Source: Roseburia hominis
GTDB lineage: Bacteria; Bacillota; Clostridia; Lachnospirales; Lachnospiraceae
Direction: 5' to 3'
Length of the DNA: 64,000 nt
Assembly: GCA_021771815.1 (NCBI GenBank)
Contig: JAETOE010000006.1
Span: 1 to 64,000, forward strand
Below the pieces are notes generated by a model. That model was given only the letters and a program-made list of their open reading frames with translations, searched no databases and was not told the DNA's origin. Shown here in pieces: positions 40,142-49,582 of the stretch (position 1 is its first letter; each line of letters starts with the position of its first letter). The position numbers and the translations under genes are program-made.

Positions 40142-41224
40142 TTATTTTGGTATTTGGATTTTTTCAAGTTCTGCTCGAAGTTCTTCAACAGTCCTGTGTC
40201 CGTATTTGGCATTGGTTATATCGTTACCGAAGGAATGCCCCATCATACGTTTTCTATCGTTTTCACTTACATGGTATTTTTCGCACAAGCGGGAAAAGGT
40301 GTGACGGCAATCGTGTGGCGTGTGCTTTTTCTGATTGTTGTAGCTGATTCCAAGGTCATTAAGTTTTTCATACATTATATTTCGAAATTCATTTGTGGAG
40401 CAGTTTAGTAAGTTTTTACCGTTCCAGCGTTTTTTTACAAAATTGTAGATTGCCGGATGGATGGGAACAATGCGGTTTTTACTTGAGCGGGTTTTAACGC
40501 CACCTTTGAAATAGCGTTGTGATAAATTTACTTCGAGTGTTTCATATGCTTTGATGCGATAACCGCTGTAACACATTATTAGTATCATTTGTGTAATTGA
40601 ATTTGATGCGTCGTTCCAAAGAATCTTTAACTCTTCGTCGCTAAAGGGTTCGCCTGTTTCGTCGTCATCTTCTTTTGGTATGTATAAAAATGTAGAAAAA
40701 TCTTTCTCCACAATCTCATATTTTAAAGCATACTTGTATACTTGATGTAAAAGCGAGACAATTAATTCAAGTGACGCATGCTTGAGAGGACAGTTATTGA
40801 TGATGTTTTGAAGGTCATCGTATTTAATCTGTCTGATCGGTGTGTTGTGGATGGCAGAACAATTTTTGAAAGCTGCCTTTGTCGAGTTTATGGTGGCTTG
40901 GGAAAGCTTTTTGGGTGAGTTTATGAATTTCTCTTGGAAAAAGCGTTCGTACACTTCGGCAAAGGTGGGAGAACGGTCAATAAAAACATTGTTATTTACC
41001 TTTATTTTTCCGGCTTTTTCAAGATTGTAAGTAGTGAGAAGTTCGTAGCCTTCTTCCCAAGTTTCAGTATACCCGAGCGCAGGCGGGGTGATAGGACCGG
41101 AAGCGGTCCATTCTGTAACTGGTGGATAGACGCCATAGGGGCGGCGTCGATTTTTGCCTAGATATTTGATGCTGCCATATCCATTGGGAAGTTTCATGTG
41201 CTTTTTGCGTTTGCGTTGTGCCAT
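40142..41224 (-). CDS. int: Tyrosine integrase of ICE2
   Basis: 'MCYSGYRIKAYETLEV', 'TPHDCRHTFSRLCEKYHVSENDRKRMMGHSFGNDITNAKYGHRT'; RBS AAGGAGG at the MAQRK start. Confidence 0.9.
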   Translation of the reverse strand: MAQRKRKKHMKLPNGYGSIKYLGKNRRRPYGVYPPVTEWTASGPITPPALGYTETWEEGYELLTTYNLEKAGKIKVNNNVFIDRSPTFAEVYERFFQEKFINSPKKLSQATINSTKAAFKNCSAIHNTPIRQIKYDDLQNIINNCPLKHASLELIVSLLHQVYKYALKYEIVEKDFSTFLYIPKEDDDETGEPFSDEELKILWNDASNSITQMILIMCYSGYRIKAYETLEVNLSQRYFKGGVKTRSSKNRIVPIHPAIYNFVKKRWNGKNLLNCSTNEFRNIMYEKLNDLGISYNNQKKHTPHDCRHTFSRLCEKYHVSENDRKRMMGHSFGNDITNAKYGHRTVEELRAELEKIQIPK

Positions 41225-41525
41225 AGTATCATCCTCCTTAAAAATGGGCGCAAAAATAGCGCAGTTGTTAAAAATTGACTTTCTGCGCTCCGAATGATAC
41301 AATATGCTTGTCTAAGGCTCTGGTATCATTCTGGAGCATAACCGTCCTGCTTTGGTAGAGTGGGGCGGTTTTTATTATTCTAAAATTTCTGCTGTACCGC
41401 CAATAATCAAACGTCAGTTCGGCAAGAGACGTTTTTTTATTGGATGATGCATTTAAAGATGATACATAAACAGTGCTATCTATTGTATATAGTACTATTT
41501 GTGATTATCTCAATTATCACTCTCC

Positions 41526-41786
41526 TTATATAACTGGACATAGTTCGGAAGAAAGTTCCGTGTTGTGAGCAGATTTTTCTATTTTATCTATATCATTTTT
41601 TGTGAAGTCATCCCCAAGAATATGCTTTATGGCATGCATAAAAGATTTCTGTTGTTCTTCTTTAGAGAGAGAAGCTTCAATAAAAATTGTGTAACTTCCA
41701 TCCTCATTTGGAACAATCAGTTCTTTTGTTTTATTACTTGGTAATTGAATAAGCTGTACTTGATAATCAACTGTCAATATTTCCAC
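41526..41786 (-). CDS. Small ImmA-like/hypothetical protein coupled to the XRE gene
   Basis: Overlaps the XRE ORF; 'YTIFIEASLSKEEQQKSFMHAIKHILGDDF'. Confidence 0.5.
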   Translation of the reverse strand: MEILTVDYQVQLIQLPSNKTKELIVPNEDGSYTIFIEASLSKEEQQKSFMHAIKHILGDDFTKNDIDKIEKSAHNTELSSELCPVI

Positions 41787-42144
41787 GTTCCTTTCTCTTT
41801 AATGCTAATATCATTGTGTGAGCGGCTTCTAAATCTTCGGGAGCTGCATCTTGTGCTGCATCAAACAGCATTCGCAGTTCTTTGTTCTCAAAGATTTTCT
41901 GCGCCATTTTCGAGGTTTCTTCATTAAGGTAGTATTTTTCGCCACCCTCTTTTTCTTCGCCTGTCATTAAATACTCAACAGAAACATTAAAATAATCCGC
42001 TATTTTTTTGAGCTTGTCCTGCTTTGGTGTGCTTATTCCAGTTTTCCATGAACTGAACACAGATTGTGCTATTCCGGTTTCTTTTGCAACTTTGTAAGTA
42101 GATACTCCATATTTTTGTAATAATTGTTCAAAGATTTCGTACAT
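41767..42144 (-). CDS. XRE-family repressor
   Basis: 'VSTYKVAKETGIAQSVFSSWKTGISTPKQDKLKKIADYFNVSVEYLM'. Confidence 0.88.
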   Translation of the reverse strand: MYEIFEQLLQKYGVSTYKVAKETGIAQSVFSSWKTGISTPKQDKLKKIADYFNVSVEYLMTGEEKEGGEKYYLNEETSKMAQKIFENKELRMLFDAAQDAAPEDLEAAHTMILALKRKERGNIDS

Positions 42145-42198
42145 TTTTGTGCTCCTTTCACAAAAACGCAATACTTCAAAAAACATTAGCAAAAAGTA

Positions 42199-42227
42199 TT
42201 GACATGGAAAGAAATATGGCGTATAGT
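42199..42227 (+). promoter_or_regulatory. Sigma-A promoter between divergent XRE genes
   Basis: TTGACA-17 nt-TATAGT. Confidence 0.7.
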
Positions 42228-42377
42228 ACAATCATACTTCAGAAACATGCAGTACATTAAAGCAATGCTATTAAAATATGCACGTTATAAAATTGTGATT
42301 ACTTCGGCTGATAATTGAAGTATATCACGTTTGTGAAGTATAAGCAACTACTAAATATTGTAGAAGGAGGTATTGCA

Positions 42378-42584
42378 TTGTACGAAAAATTTGCTGAATT
42401 ATTAGCAAAACACAACAAAACGGCTTATCAGGTATCAAAAGATACTGGAATCGGTGAGAATGTCTTTTCCTATTGGAAATCTGGCAGAAGCAAGCCCAAG
42501 GTGGACAAACTCAAAATTCTTGCTGATTACTTCGGTGTATCTATCGAGTACTTCTTAGATGATACCACAACAAGTGTCCAATAG
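42378..42584 (+). CDS. XRE-family HTH protein (TTG start)
   Basis: GGAGG RBS; 'TAYQVSKDTGIGENVFSYWKSGRSKPKVDKLKILADYF'. Confidence 0.85.
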   Translation: MYEKFAELLAKHNKTAYQVSKDTGIGENVFSYWKSGRSKPKVDKLKILADYFGVSIEYFLDDTTTSVQ

Positions 42585-42606
42585 TCTGTACAGATAGGAG
42601 AAAATT

Positions 42607-42822
42607 TTGAGTCAGAGGGTAAGTGTATTCGAAGCAGCAGCAGAAATAGGTTGTCATCCGCAATATTTACGGCAGCAGATGCGTACCGGAAAATGGGATT
42701 TGGGAAATGTTGTAAAACCATCGCGGAATGGTAGCCGTTGTGAATATTTTATTTTTAGAGCGAAATTAGATAAGTTTCTTGGAAAAGAGCAGGAGGAAGT
42801 ATTATGCAAAGATACGCAGTAG
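42607..42822 (+). CDS. Putative DNA-binding protein
   Basis: 'VSVFEAAAEIGCHPQYLRQQMRTGKWDLG' HTH/excisionase-like; TTG start. Confidence 0.5.
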   Translation: MSQRVSVFEAAAEIGCHPQYLRQQMRTGKWDLGNVVKPSRNGSRCEYFIFRAKLDKFLGKEQEEVLCKDTQ

Positions 42823-42986
42823 AAGCAAGGATTTTCAACAACGGAAAGATCGTTGCTAAGGTTAGATCGGCGGAGGACGGAGAGACAAATCGTGTAGAGA
42901 ACAAAGAAATGTGTGATGTTTGGGTTGATGTCTTCGACTCCAAGTCAGAAGCAGACGACTTTTGCAAACAGTATTTGAAAGCATGA
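42804..42986 (+). CDS. Hypothetical protein
   Basis: RBS AGGAGGAAG; intact ORF. Confidence 0.45.
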   Translation: MQRYAVEARIFNNGKIVAKVRSAEDGETNRVENKEMCDVWVDVFDSKSEADDFCKQYLKA

Positions 42987-43285
42987 TGAAGCGGCAGACA
43001 GTACTTGAGTATCTAAGAGAGAGGGAAGAGCTTATGCAGGAGAGGATATGTCCGTATTGTGAAGCGCATCTTGACCCGGGAGAAAAATGTACTTGTCGGG
43101 CAAGCCAAGGCTTGGCGGAATATACATACCGGGTTGTGAAGGAAGATGTAGTTACCGGAGAGCGTGGAAAGCGTGTGAGAAAAATTACGAAGCGTAATCC
43201 GTTGGATGTTGGAGGGTTGTATATGCATCTGGGAAAAGGTTTTAAGGGAGCTTACCGGGTGTTGGAATTTGTTGGAATGGAATAG
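42983..43285 (+). CDS. Zinc-binding hypothetical protein
   Basis: 'CPYCEAHLDPGEKCTC'. Confidence 0.5.
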   Translation: MMKRQTVLEYLREREELMQERICPYCEAHLDPGEKCTCRASQGLAEYTYRVVKEDVVTGERGKRVRKITKRNPLDVGGLYMHLGKGFKGAYRVLEFVGME

Positions 43286-43308
43286 CAGAAGGAGGTGAAG
43301 AAAAAGAA

Positions 43309-44541
43309 ATGGATAATTTGGTAGATCGTATTAAATTTGGGGAATCGTGTTATGATCTGGAGGCGGTAGAAGAACTTGCGATAGCATCGTTTGGCTATAT
43401 TGAAGAAGACGTGCGAAATATAAAAAAAAGATATATTAGCTTGGGCTTTCATTTAAACGAAATGTGGCAGTCTTGTTATTATGAAGAACTTGGATATGAA
43501 GATTTTTATGAGTGCGTGGAAAAGAATTTCGGATTGGATAAGTCAGCCGTGTCACGTTGCATTTCTGTATGGAAAGAGTTTGCGGCATATGATGAAAATT
43601 CCTATTCACGTAAGATGTGGGTTGATGAACGGTATGCCAATTATTCTTACTCACAGCTTGTAGAAATGCTTCCTTTGAAGCAGGAAGAACGGCGGCGTGT
43701 AACACCGGATATGTCGGTTCGCGAGATTCGGGAGTTTAAGAAAAATTTGAAAAATAAAAAGGCGAAAAAGCCGATTGAAAATGCTATAGAACAGAAGCCA
43801 GTTGCGACGTCGCAACCGCAGGAAGAGAAAAATGCAGATGTTAAAGATTATTCTTGTCCGCCGGATGTTCATTCCTGTGTGCGTAAAGAGTGGGGAACGA
43901 GTGAAGAAGAGCAGAAAAGGGGGCATGAAGAATGTAATAAGTGTTGGAGGGAGTATGAAAAGAGGGAAAAAATTGTTGCGACGTCGCAAACGGAAAAGGT
44001 GTATTTAAAAGAACAGGATTTGTTTGCGCAATTTCGTTCGGAACTTAGTGACAAAATTAAGAAAGTACAAAAACAGGATTCCGTTGTTTTATGGCTATTC
44101 GATGAAACTGGTAACATGTTGGTAGATAACTTGTGGTGTGATTTATTGATGAAGCGGAAAGACGTAATGGTTATTCGTGGCAACGTGCATTTGCAGTGTA
44201 AGGAAAACATAATAGCGCAGCGGGAAGAACAGTCTATAGGTTGCTCGGAATTACCAGATATGAAGAATATGCAGGAGCGTGAGGATTTTGTAAATTCGTA
44301 TAAGAATTGGAATATCTGGTGCAGAAATGATTTGACAGAAGAAGTTTTTTACAGATTCGATTTACCGGATGGAGCGGCGATTGTTGTAAAGAATTTTCCA
44401 TATTATCTGGAATGGAAGAAAGAAGAGCGCGAAGATAGAGAATTTTATCTTTTAAAGCCGGATTATAGATATTTTGCTAATTGTAAGTCGAGTATGACGG
44501 AGATAAAAGAGTACCTAAAGAATTTGAGGAAGAAGGGGTAA
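43309..44541 (+). CDS. Hypothetical protein with N-terminal HTH-like domain and two palindrome-encoded VATSQ inserts
   Basis: 'YEDFYECVEKNFGLDKSAVSRCISVWKEF'; 'KPVATSQPQEEK', 'KIVATSQTEK'. Confidence 0.6.
   Translation: MDNLVDRIKFGESCYDLEAVEELAIASFGYIEEDVRNIKKRYISLGFHLNEMWQSCYYEELGYEDFYECVEKNFGLDKSAVSRCISVWKEFAAYDENSYSRKMWVDERYANYSYSQLVEMLPLKQEERRRVTPDMSVREIREFKKNLKNKKAKKPIENAIEQKPVATSQPQEEKNADVKDYSCPPDVHSCVRKEWGTSEEEQKRGHEECNKCWREYEKREKIVATSQTEKVYLKEQDLFAQFRSELSDKIKKVQKQDSVVLWLFDETGNMLVDNLWCDLLMKRKDVMVIRGNVHLQCKENIIAQREEQSIGCSELPDMKNMQEREDFVNSYKNWNIWCRNDLTEEVFYRFDLPDGAAIVVKNFPYYLEWKKEEREDREFYLLKPDYRYFANCKSSMTEIKEYLKNLRKKG
43801..43816. repeat. Palindrome GTTGCGACGTCGCAAC, coding copy 1
   Basis: Exact; encodes VATSQ. 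Confidence 0.95.
43976..43989. repeat. Palindrome TTGCGACGTCGCAA, coding copy 2
   Basis: Exact 14 bp; encodes VATSQ. Confidence 0.95.
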
Positions 44542-44544
44542 TAC

Positions 44545-44700
44545 ATGGAAGGATTGTTAGTCAACGTATATGTAGAGGGGTTTAAGTGGGAGCGTGCCAC
44601 CATTGAGGACGTAAAAACGGATAGCATTGTTATTTGTAACGAAGAAGGGCGCAGATTGGAGATCGGATGGGATGCGATTGTGAATATGTCGTGGTGTTAG
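44545..44700 (+). CDS. 51-aa hypothetical protein (not in ORF track)
   Basis: MEGLLVNVYVEGFKWERATIEDVKTDSIVICNEEGRRLEIGWDAIVNMSWC. Confidence 0.45.
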   Translation: MEGLLVNVYVEGFKWERATIEDVKTDSIVICNEEGRRLEIGWDAIVNMSWC

Positions 44701-45031
44701 GGATGCGGCATGATGAATTTTGAAATGTCTGTTCCGGTAAATGACCGTAGCATCGAAGCAGGACAGGCAATCGGTTCTTGCATAAGAACCAAAAAGGGCT
44801 TTGCGACGGCAATCACAAAGCCCAAGGGAAACATTCTAAATATAGGAATGTCTCAGAAGCCATAGTTATTTTAAGACATTTCTTAGACAAGTTCAATCAG
44901 AACTTGTGTTTCCCTTATTGTTGAACCTTGACAACTGAATCAAACCGAGCGGGAGGAAGCATGAAACTTAGGGCTTTCAAAAAGACCCATTAGGACGGGA
45001 ATAGAACGACTACGGTTTAAATAAGGGATAA

Positions 45032-45383
45032 GATTTATCCCTTATAAACGCAAGAAATTAGAATTTTAGGAGGGAAAGGAAAATGAGTGATATATCTGCA
45101 CTTAGAGTGTGTCACAGTAGCGTATGCGCCATTCTTTTACAGAGAAAGTATAACGAATGGCGCAGGGAAATGGAAAAGAAGCAGGAAGAGCAGCCGACTT
45201 GTATCGGTTTCCTTTGGGATTGTGCCATAAAGGAAGCGAGGGACAGCTTTGCGGCGTACATAGGGGCGGTAGATGGTGTGTCGTTGGAAGTGATGCTTTA
45301 TCTTGAAATGAGATATGAGGATGAAAAGACCGGAGACTGATATGAAAAGTTTCCGGTCGTCTTGCGTTTATAAGAGATAAATC
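45032..45383. repeat. 23-bp inverted repeat pair bounding one 85-aa ORF
   Basis: GATTTATCCCTTATAAACGCAAG (45032-45054) versus reverse complement of CTTGCGTTTATAAGAGATAAATC (45361-45383): 22/23 identical. Confidence 0.85.
45083..45340 (+). CDS. 85-aa hypothetical protein within inverted repeats
   Basis: GGAGGGAAAGG RBS, intact ORF. Confidence 0.5.
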   Translation: MSDISALRVCHSSVCAILLQRKYNEWRREMEKKQEEQPTCIGFLWDCAIKEARDSFAAYIGAVDGVSLEVMLYLEMRYEDEKTGD

Positions 45384-45453
45384 AAGATGATTTATCTTGT
45401 GCCAGGATTTGTATTACATATCTAAACAGGCATGGGAAGGAGGAGGATTGCCG

Positions 45454-45618
45454 ATGAAGTGGCTTATGGAGCATTTTGGTGGTGCGATGGTTGCATTTGT
45501 CTGCCTGATCGCACTTGGAACAGTGGTCGTAGCAGTGATTAAAAGCCCGACCATTGCGGCACAGTTTACGGATTTGCTTTCAACGTTCTTTACGGACATG
45601 AGAGGAATCGGAGCGTAA
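45454..45618 (+). CDS. Flp-pilin-like mini TM protein, ICE2 cassette
   Basis: MKWLMEHFGGAMVAFVCLIALGTVVVAVIKS...; precedes cpaF. Confidence 0.6.
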   Translation: MKWLMEHFGGAMVAFVCLIALGTVVVAVIKSPTIAAQFTDLLSTFFTDMRGIGA

Positions 45619-45711
45619 GCAACCGCGACGGGATGTTTGGAACAAGTTCTTGTTCTAAGCATCCTGAAACGGAACACAGGGAAAGAAAATACAAGGGAAG
45701 GAGAAGAGAGG

Positions 45712-46776
45712 TTGTCAGAATTAATTGACTTTGAGCCGACAGAGGAACAGTTCGGGGTATTCTGGAAGTATCTTTGTGAAGAGACGGTTACAGGGGTAAG
45801 CTTCAACGGAAGGGAACTGTGGATTACGGACTTAAAGAGAGGAAGATATAAGGCAAAAGAGACGGTCACGGAGAAGTTCTTGACACAGTTCGCGCATACG
45901 ATCGCAAATTGTGTGAATCGGCAGTTTAACAGTGTCAATAACGTATTGGAAGCTGATACAAGGGAACTTCGTATTAGTATTGTACATGAATCTGTAGCAA
46001 AATCGGGAATGAGTATTTGCATCCGTAAATCGCCGCCTATGGTGCGGAATACGATTGTTGGCATGATAAAGAGTGGTTATTGCAGTGAAAGAATTCTGCA
46101 TTTGCTGATTAACTGTGTGTTTGCCGGAATGAATTTTGTCTTTGGTGGGGAACCGGGCGCTGGAAAAACGGAAGCAGTAAAATTTTTCATGCAGTTTGTC
46201 CCATCGGAACAGCGTGTCATTACGATCGAGGACAGTCTGGAACTGCATTACGGTGAGATTAATCCGGGACATGATTATGTAGAATTGCAGGTCGGAGAAG
46301 GATTTGGTTACAGGGATGCGATCAAGGCGTGTCTTAGGCAAGACCCGGAGTGGTTGGTTTTATCGGAAGCGCGTTCCTCGGAGGTTACGGCGCTGCTTGA
46401 GCAGTGGAGTACCGGAGTGTGCGGCTTTACCACGATTCATCTGGATGATCTGCGTAAGCTGCCCGACCGCATCTTGAATATGATGAATGACAGTAAGGAT
46501 GCCGAGCGGATGGAAAACCGCATTTACAGCGACGTGAGCGTTGGCGTGCTTGTCCGTATGCATAAGGATAAGCAGGGCGGCATTCAGAGGTATATTGACC
46601 AACTCTGTTTTTACAGCAGGGAGGGGGAAGAAAATGTAATTTATATGATTGTCGAGGATGGAAGGATGGTGTCAGAGGAGCTTCCGCCGGAGATTAAAAA
46701 GAAATTTCAGCGGGCGGGAATTAAAGACCCGTTCTTTTGTGAGAAAATGGAGGAATTTAAAAAATGTGGAAAGTAA
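45712..46776 (+). CDS. cpaF: CpaF/TadA-like secretion ATPase (ICE2), TTG start
   Basis: 'VFGGEPGAGKTEAVKFFMQF', 'EARSSEVTALLEQWSTGVCGFTTIHLDD'; close paralog of 17268..18326. Confidence 0.92.
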   Translation: MSELIDFEPTEEQFGVFWKYLCEETVTGVSFNGRELWITDLKRGRYKAKETVTEKFLTQFAHTIANCVNRQFNSVNNVLEADTRELRISIVHESVAKSGMSICIRKSPPMVRNTIVGMIKSGYCSERILHLLINCVFAGMNFVFGGEPGAGKTEAVKFFMQFVPSEQRVITIEDSLELHYGEINPGHDYVELQVGEGFGYRDAIKACLRQDPEWLVLSEARSSEVTALLEQWSTGVCGFTTIHLDDLRKLPDRILNMMNDSKDAERMENRIYSDVSVGVLVRMHKDKQGGIQRYIDQLCFYSREGEENVIYMIVEDGRMVSEELPPEIKKKFQRAGIKDPFFCEKMEEFKKCGK

Positions 46777-48356
46777 AGGAGAAGCCGCGGGGAAAGAAAA
46801 GCAAAATGCGGCGTGCGGTGGATAGAACGCAGAACAAGACAGAAAAGCGGAGAGAAAACATTTGGAATCCTAAGAATCTGCAAAAAGAGGTTCATGCCTT
46901 TGGTTATGACTTCTACTGGAAGACATATCTGATCGCGATACTGTGCATGTTACTTTTATTTGCGGCGGTAGGAATCTTTTTCCGGTTGGAAATGGTGTAC
47001 ATCGGAATTGTTGCGGCGGTGGCGCTGCTTGTGCTGCCGATATTGATTCGGGATATGTACCGGAGAATGTTTGAACAGCGGCGTTTTTCGGACGTCACGG
47101 ATTATATGGAGCAGATGCTTTATTCTTTCCAAAAGGAGCACACCGTTCTTCGGGCGTTGCAGGAATGTTATAATGCCATGCCGGAGGGTATGATGAAGCA
47201 TACTGTAGAAAAAGCGATCCGGTATGCACAGGAAGGGCAGGCGCAGACGGAAGCCGGGGCTTTGGCGGAAGCATTGCAGATCATTGAGAATAAATATGAG
47301 TGCGAAAAATTACATATGGTGCATGAGGTCTTGGTGAGTGCAGAGAGCAGGGGCGGCGACGTGGACGGTTCCATCGAACTTCTGATTGAAGATATCGAGG
47401 TCTGGAAACGTCAGGTCTATCAGTTGCAGAGTAAAAAGAAGGATTGTCATGCGGATTGTATTGCTTCGATCATCGTTGCCGCACTAATGTGCGGGGCTGA
47501 TATGTATATCATGGAAGTAGTGAAAGGAATGGTATATGCCGGTGAGGATATTAGTATATTCCGGTTGTTGGCGGTGCAGATTTCTTCTTTCGTGTTCCTT
47601 TTGTTCTGCGTATTTACGTTTTACCGAAGTAACCGGAAACTCACCGGAGATTGGCTTATAAAGGACAGGAGCGCAGAAGAGGGAGTGCTAAAATCTTATC
47701 GGTATGTGATGGAATTTAACGAAGCAAAGGAGAGTAAGAAAAGCAGGCTGTTTGCACTTGTGTTTTTGGTAGCCGCTGTTCCCTGCTATATCTGGTTGGC
47801 AAAATGGGCGGTTATTCCATGCATCCTGATCGCGGCTTTCATGCTTGTACAGCATCGTTTTAGTTATGATATGTGCCGTAAAGATGTAAAAGCGGCTTTA
47901 TATATGGCATTCCCGGAGTGGATGATGGACATGGCTTTATTGTTACAGACGAACAATGTACAGGTGGCGATCCAAAAGTCGATTTCCAAGGCGGAGAAGA
48001 TCATGCGGGGCGAATTGCTTAAGCTGATAGAGCGCATCAAGGAAAATCCCGATGATGTACAGTCATATACAACATTTTGTGAAAAATTCGATGTGCCGGA
48101 GATTGCAAGCTGTATGAAAATGCTTTATGCGGTATCAGAAGCCGGGAGTGGAAATGCAAAGGTACAGATTGAAAACCTCGTGCGTCATGTACAGAAATTC
48201 CAGGAGCGGGAGACGGAAAAGAAGAATGAGGATATCAGTATGAAAACGCGTATGATCTGTTACTATCCGATCGCAGCAACTACGTGTAAGATGCTTGTTG
48301 ATATGACGGCGGGAACGCTTCTGCTGTTTTCTGTGTTCCAGTATGGATTTTCGTAA
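46764..48356 (+). CDS. TadB/TadC-like membrane protein (ICE2)
   Basis: Paralog of 18332..19891 along its length. Confidence 0.8.
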   Translation: MWKVKEKPRGKKSKMRRAVDRTQNKTEKRRENIWNPKNLQKEVHAFGYDFYWKTYLIAILCMLLLFAAVGIFFRLEMVYIGIVAAVALLVLPILIRDMYRRMFEQRRFSDVTDYMEQMLYSFQKEHTVLRALQECYNAMPEGMMKHTVEKAIRYAQEGQAQTEAGALAEALQIIENKYECEKLHMVHEVLVSAESRGGDVDGSIELLIEDIEVWKRQVYQLQSKKKDCHADCIASIIVAALMCGADMYIMEVVKGMVYAGEDISIFRLLAVQISSFVFLLFCVFTFYRSNRKLTGDWLIKDRSAEEGVLKSYRYVMEFNEAKESKKSRLFALVFLVAAVPCYIWLAKWAVIPCILIAAFMLVQHRFSYDMCRKDVKAALYMAFPEWMMDMALLLQTNNVQVAIQKSISKAEKIMRGELLKLIERIKENPDDVQSYTTFCEKFDVPEIASCMKMLYAVSEAGSGNAKVQIENLVRHVQKFQERETEKKNEDISMKTRMICYYPIAATTCKMLVDMTAGTLLLFSVFQYGFS

Positions 48357-48369
48357 AGGGGGCATTTAG

Positions 48370-48705
48370 ATGAAAGAAATCATTTCAATTTACAGTGCGC
48401 TGTTCATCCTGCTTCTTAATATGGCGTCGGGCTTATCGGTCGCGGTTGCTACAGAACAGGTCGAACAGGCGAAAAGCTATAAGACAGAGGTTGTCGCGGA
48501 GATTGAGAACAGCAATTTTAATCCGACAGTGATTGATGCGTGTAAGACAAAAGCGGCGGAGAGGGGTTATACACTGTCGGTGGAATCCTGTGTGTATGAC
48601 GCGGCGCATGATATACAGACGGCGGAGGTTGTGCTTACATATAAGTATGCAATGCCGCTGTTCGGAGTCGACGAGACAAGAACGACGCGGGGAATCGCGA
48701 GATAG
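48370..48705 (+). CDS. TadE/pseudopilin-like protein (ICE2)
   Basis: 'AEIENSNFNPTVIDACKTKAAERGY...MPLFGVDETRTTRGIAR'. Confidence 0.6.
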   Translation: MKEIISIYSALFILLLNMASGLSVAVATEQVEQAKSYKTEVVAEIENSNFNPTVIDACKTKAAERGYTLSVESCVYDAAHDIQTAEVVLTYKYAMPLFGVDETRTTRGIAR

Positions 48706-48717
48706 GAGTGATGGACA

Positions 48718-48831
48718 ATGGGGCTTAGGGTTGTAATTGAAGAACTGGGCGGCGGGATGCTGATTCTTGCAATGGGAAGTGGGTTGATTGGAATTTTTTT
48801 GAATCTGCTTGCTGTGGTGTCTTCATTTTAA
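48718..48831 (+). CDS. 37-aa TM mini-protein (not in ORF track)
   Basis: MGLRVVIEELGGGMLILAMGSGLIGIFLNLLAVVSSF; RBS GGAGTG. Confidence 0.5.
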   Translation: MGLRVVIEELGGGMLILAMGSGLIGIFLNLLAVVSSF

Positions 48832-48848
48832 GGAAAGCGGGTGTGTGA

Positions 48849-48995
48849 ATGGAGAAATTAATGGAAGAATATGGTACGACCATGCTCTACATGATTGCGG
48901 GAACGCTGACACTTGCTCTGGTGCTTGCTTTTTATCAGCCGGGCGGGGCGGTGAATGACATTATCCGTAGCTTTATGAGCGGGCTTACCGGATAG
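48849..48995 (+). CDS. 48-aa TM mini-protein (not in ORF track)
   Basis: MEKLMEEYGTTMLYMIAGTLTLALVLAFYQPGGAVNDIIRSFMSGLTG; matches 20559..20711. Confidence 0.6.
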   Translation: MEKLMEEYGTTMLYMIAGTLTLALVLAFYQPGGAVNDIIRSFMSGLTG

Positions 48996-49004
48996 GAGGA
49001 TAGA

Positions 49005-49469
49005 ATGAAGTATGTTGTTAAGGTATTAGGCAGTGCTATCCTGTGCGCGGTTGTTGGCGTCATGGGATGGACGTTGTTTTTCCATATACCGGACACAGAA
49101 GGGCATGAAGGTGTGTTGCAGATCATTGGCGCACAGATCGAGGGAATCGGCGGTATTATTGCAGACGGAGCGTTTGAAGGATATAAGAATGAGAGCATGG
49201 AAGATTTTCCGGTGATAAACTGTTTACAGACGGGAAATCTCACACCGGGAAGATATGCGCTTGGTACGCTGATCGGTGCAAAAGATCATGCCGGAAATAC
49301 ATTGAATTTTAATGTGAAGGTAAAAGCGCCGGGAGCCGCGCAGTGGAATGAATATGCCGGAACGGATGAAGTGGATTTTATGAACCGGGGTATTTATACA
49401 TTGTCTGTAGAAACAGAAGACGCGGATGGCAGAGAGACGACCAGCCGGATTGTGATTCCGGTCAATTAA
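49005..49469 (+). CDS. TM-anchored cassette protein (ICE2)
   Basis: Paralog of 20738..21220 ('HEGVLQIIGAQI' / 'NKGIIKIVGAHL'). Confidence 0.6.
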   Translation: MKYVVKVLGSAILCAVVGVMGWTLFFHIPDTEGHEGVLQIIGAQIEGIGGIIADGAFEGYKNESMEDFPVINCLQTGNLTPGRYALGTLIGAKDHAGNTLNFNVKVKAPGAAQWNEYAGTDEVDFMNRGIYTLSVETEDADGRETTSRIVIPVN

Positions 49470-49489
49470 AATGTGAGGAGGATAAGACG

Positions 49490-49582
49490 ATGAGAAAGAA
49501 ACTGATTGCAGTAATCGTGACAGTGACCGCGGCAGTTGCAGGCGGTATGTTCTGGCATAGAACGAAGAGGAAGGGCGTATGA
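49490..49582 (+). CDS. 30-aa TM mini-protein (not in ORF track)
   Basis: RBS GAGGAGG, MRKKLIAVIVTVTAAVAGGMFWHRTKRKGV. Confidence 0.45.
   Translation: MRKKLIAVIVTVTAAVAGGMFWHRTKRKGV

Noticed and set aside
44790-44825. GGGCTTTG...CAAAGCCC hairpin as a terminator
   Set aside because: Sits within a possible small ORF (44710-44865) and lacks a clear T run; insufficient support to call.
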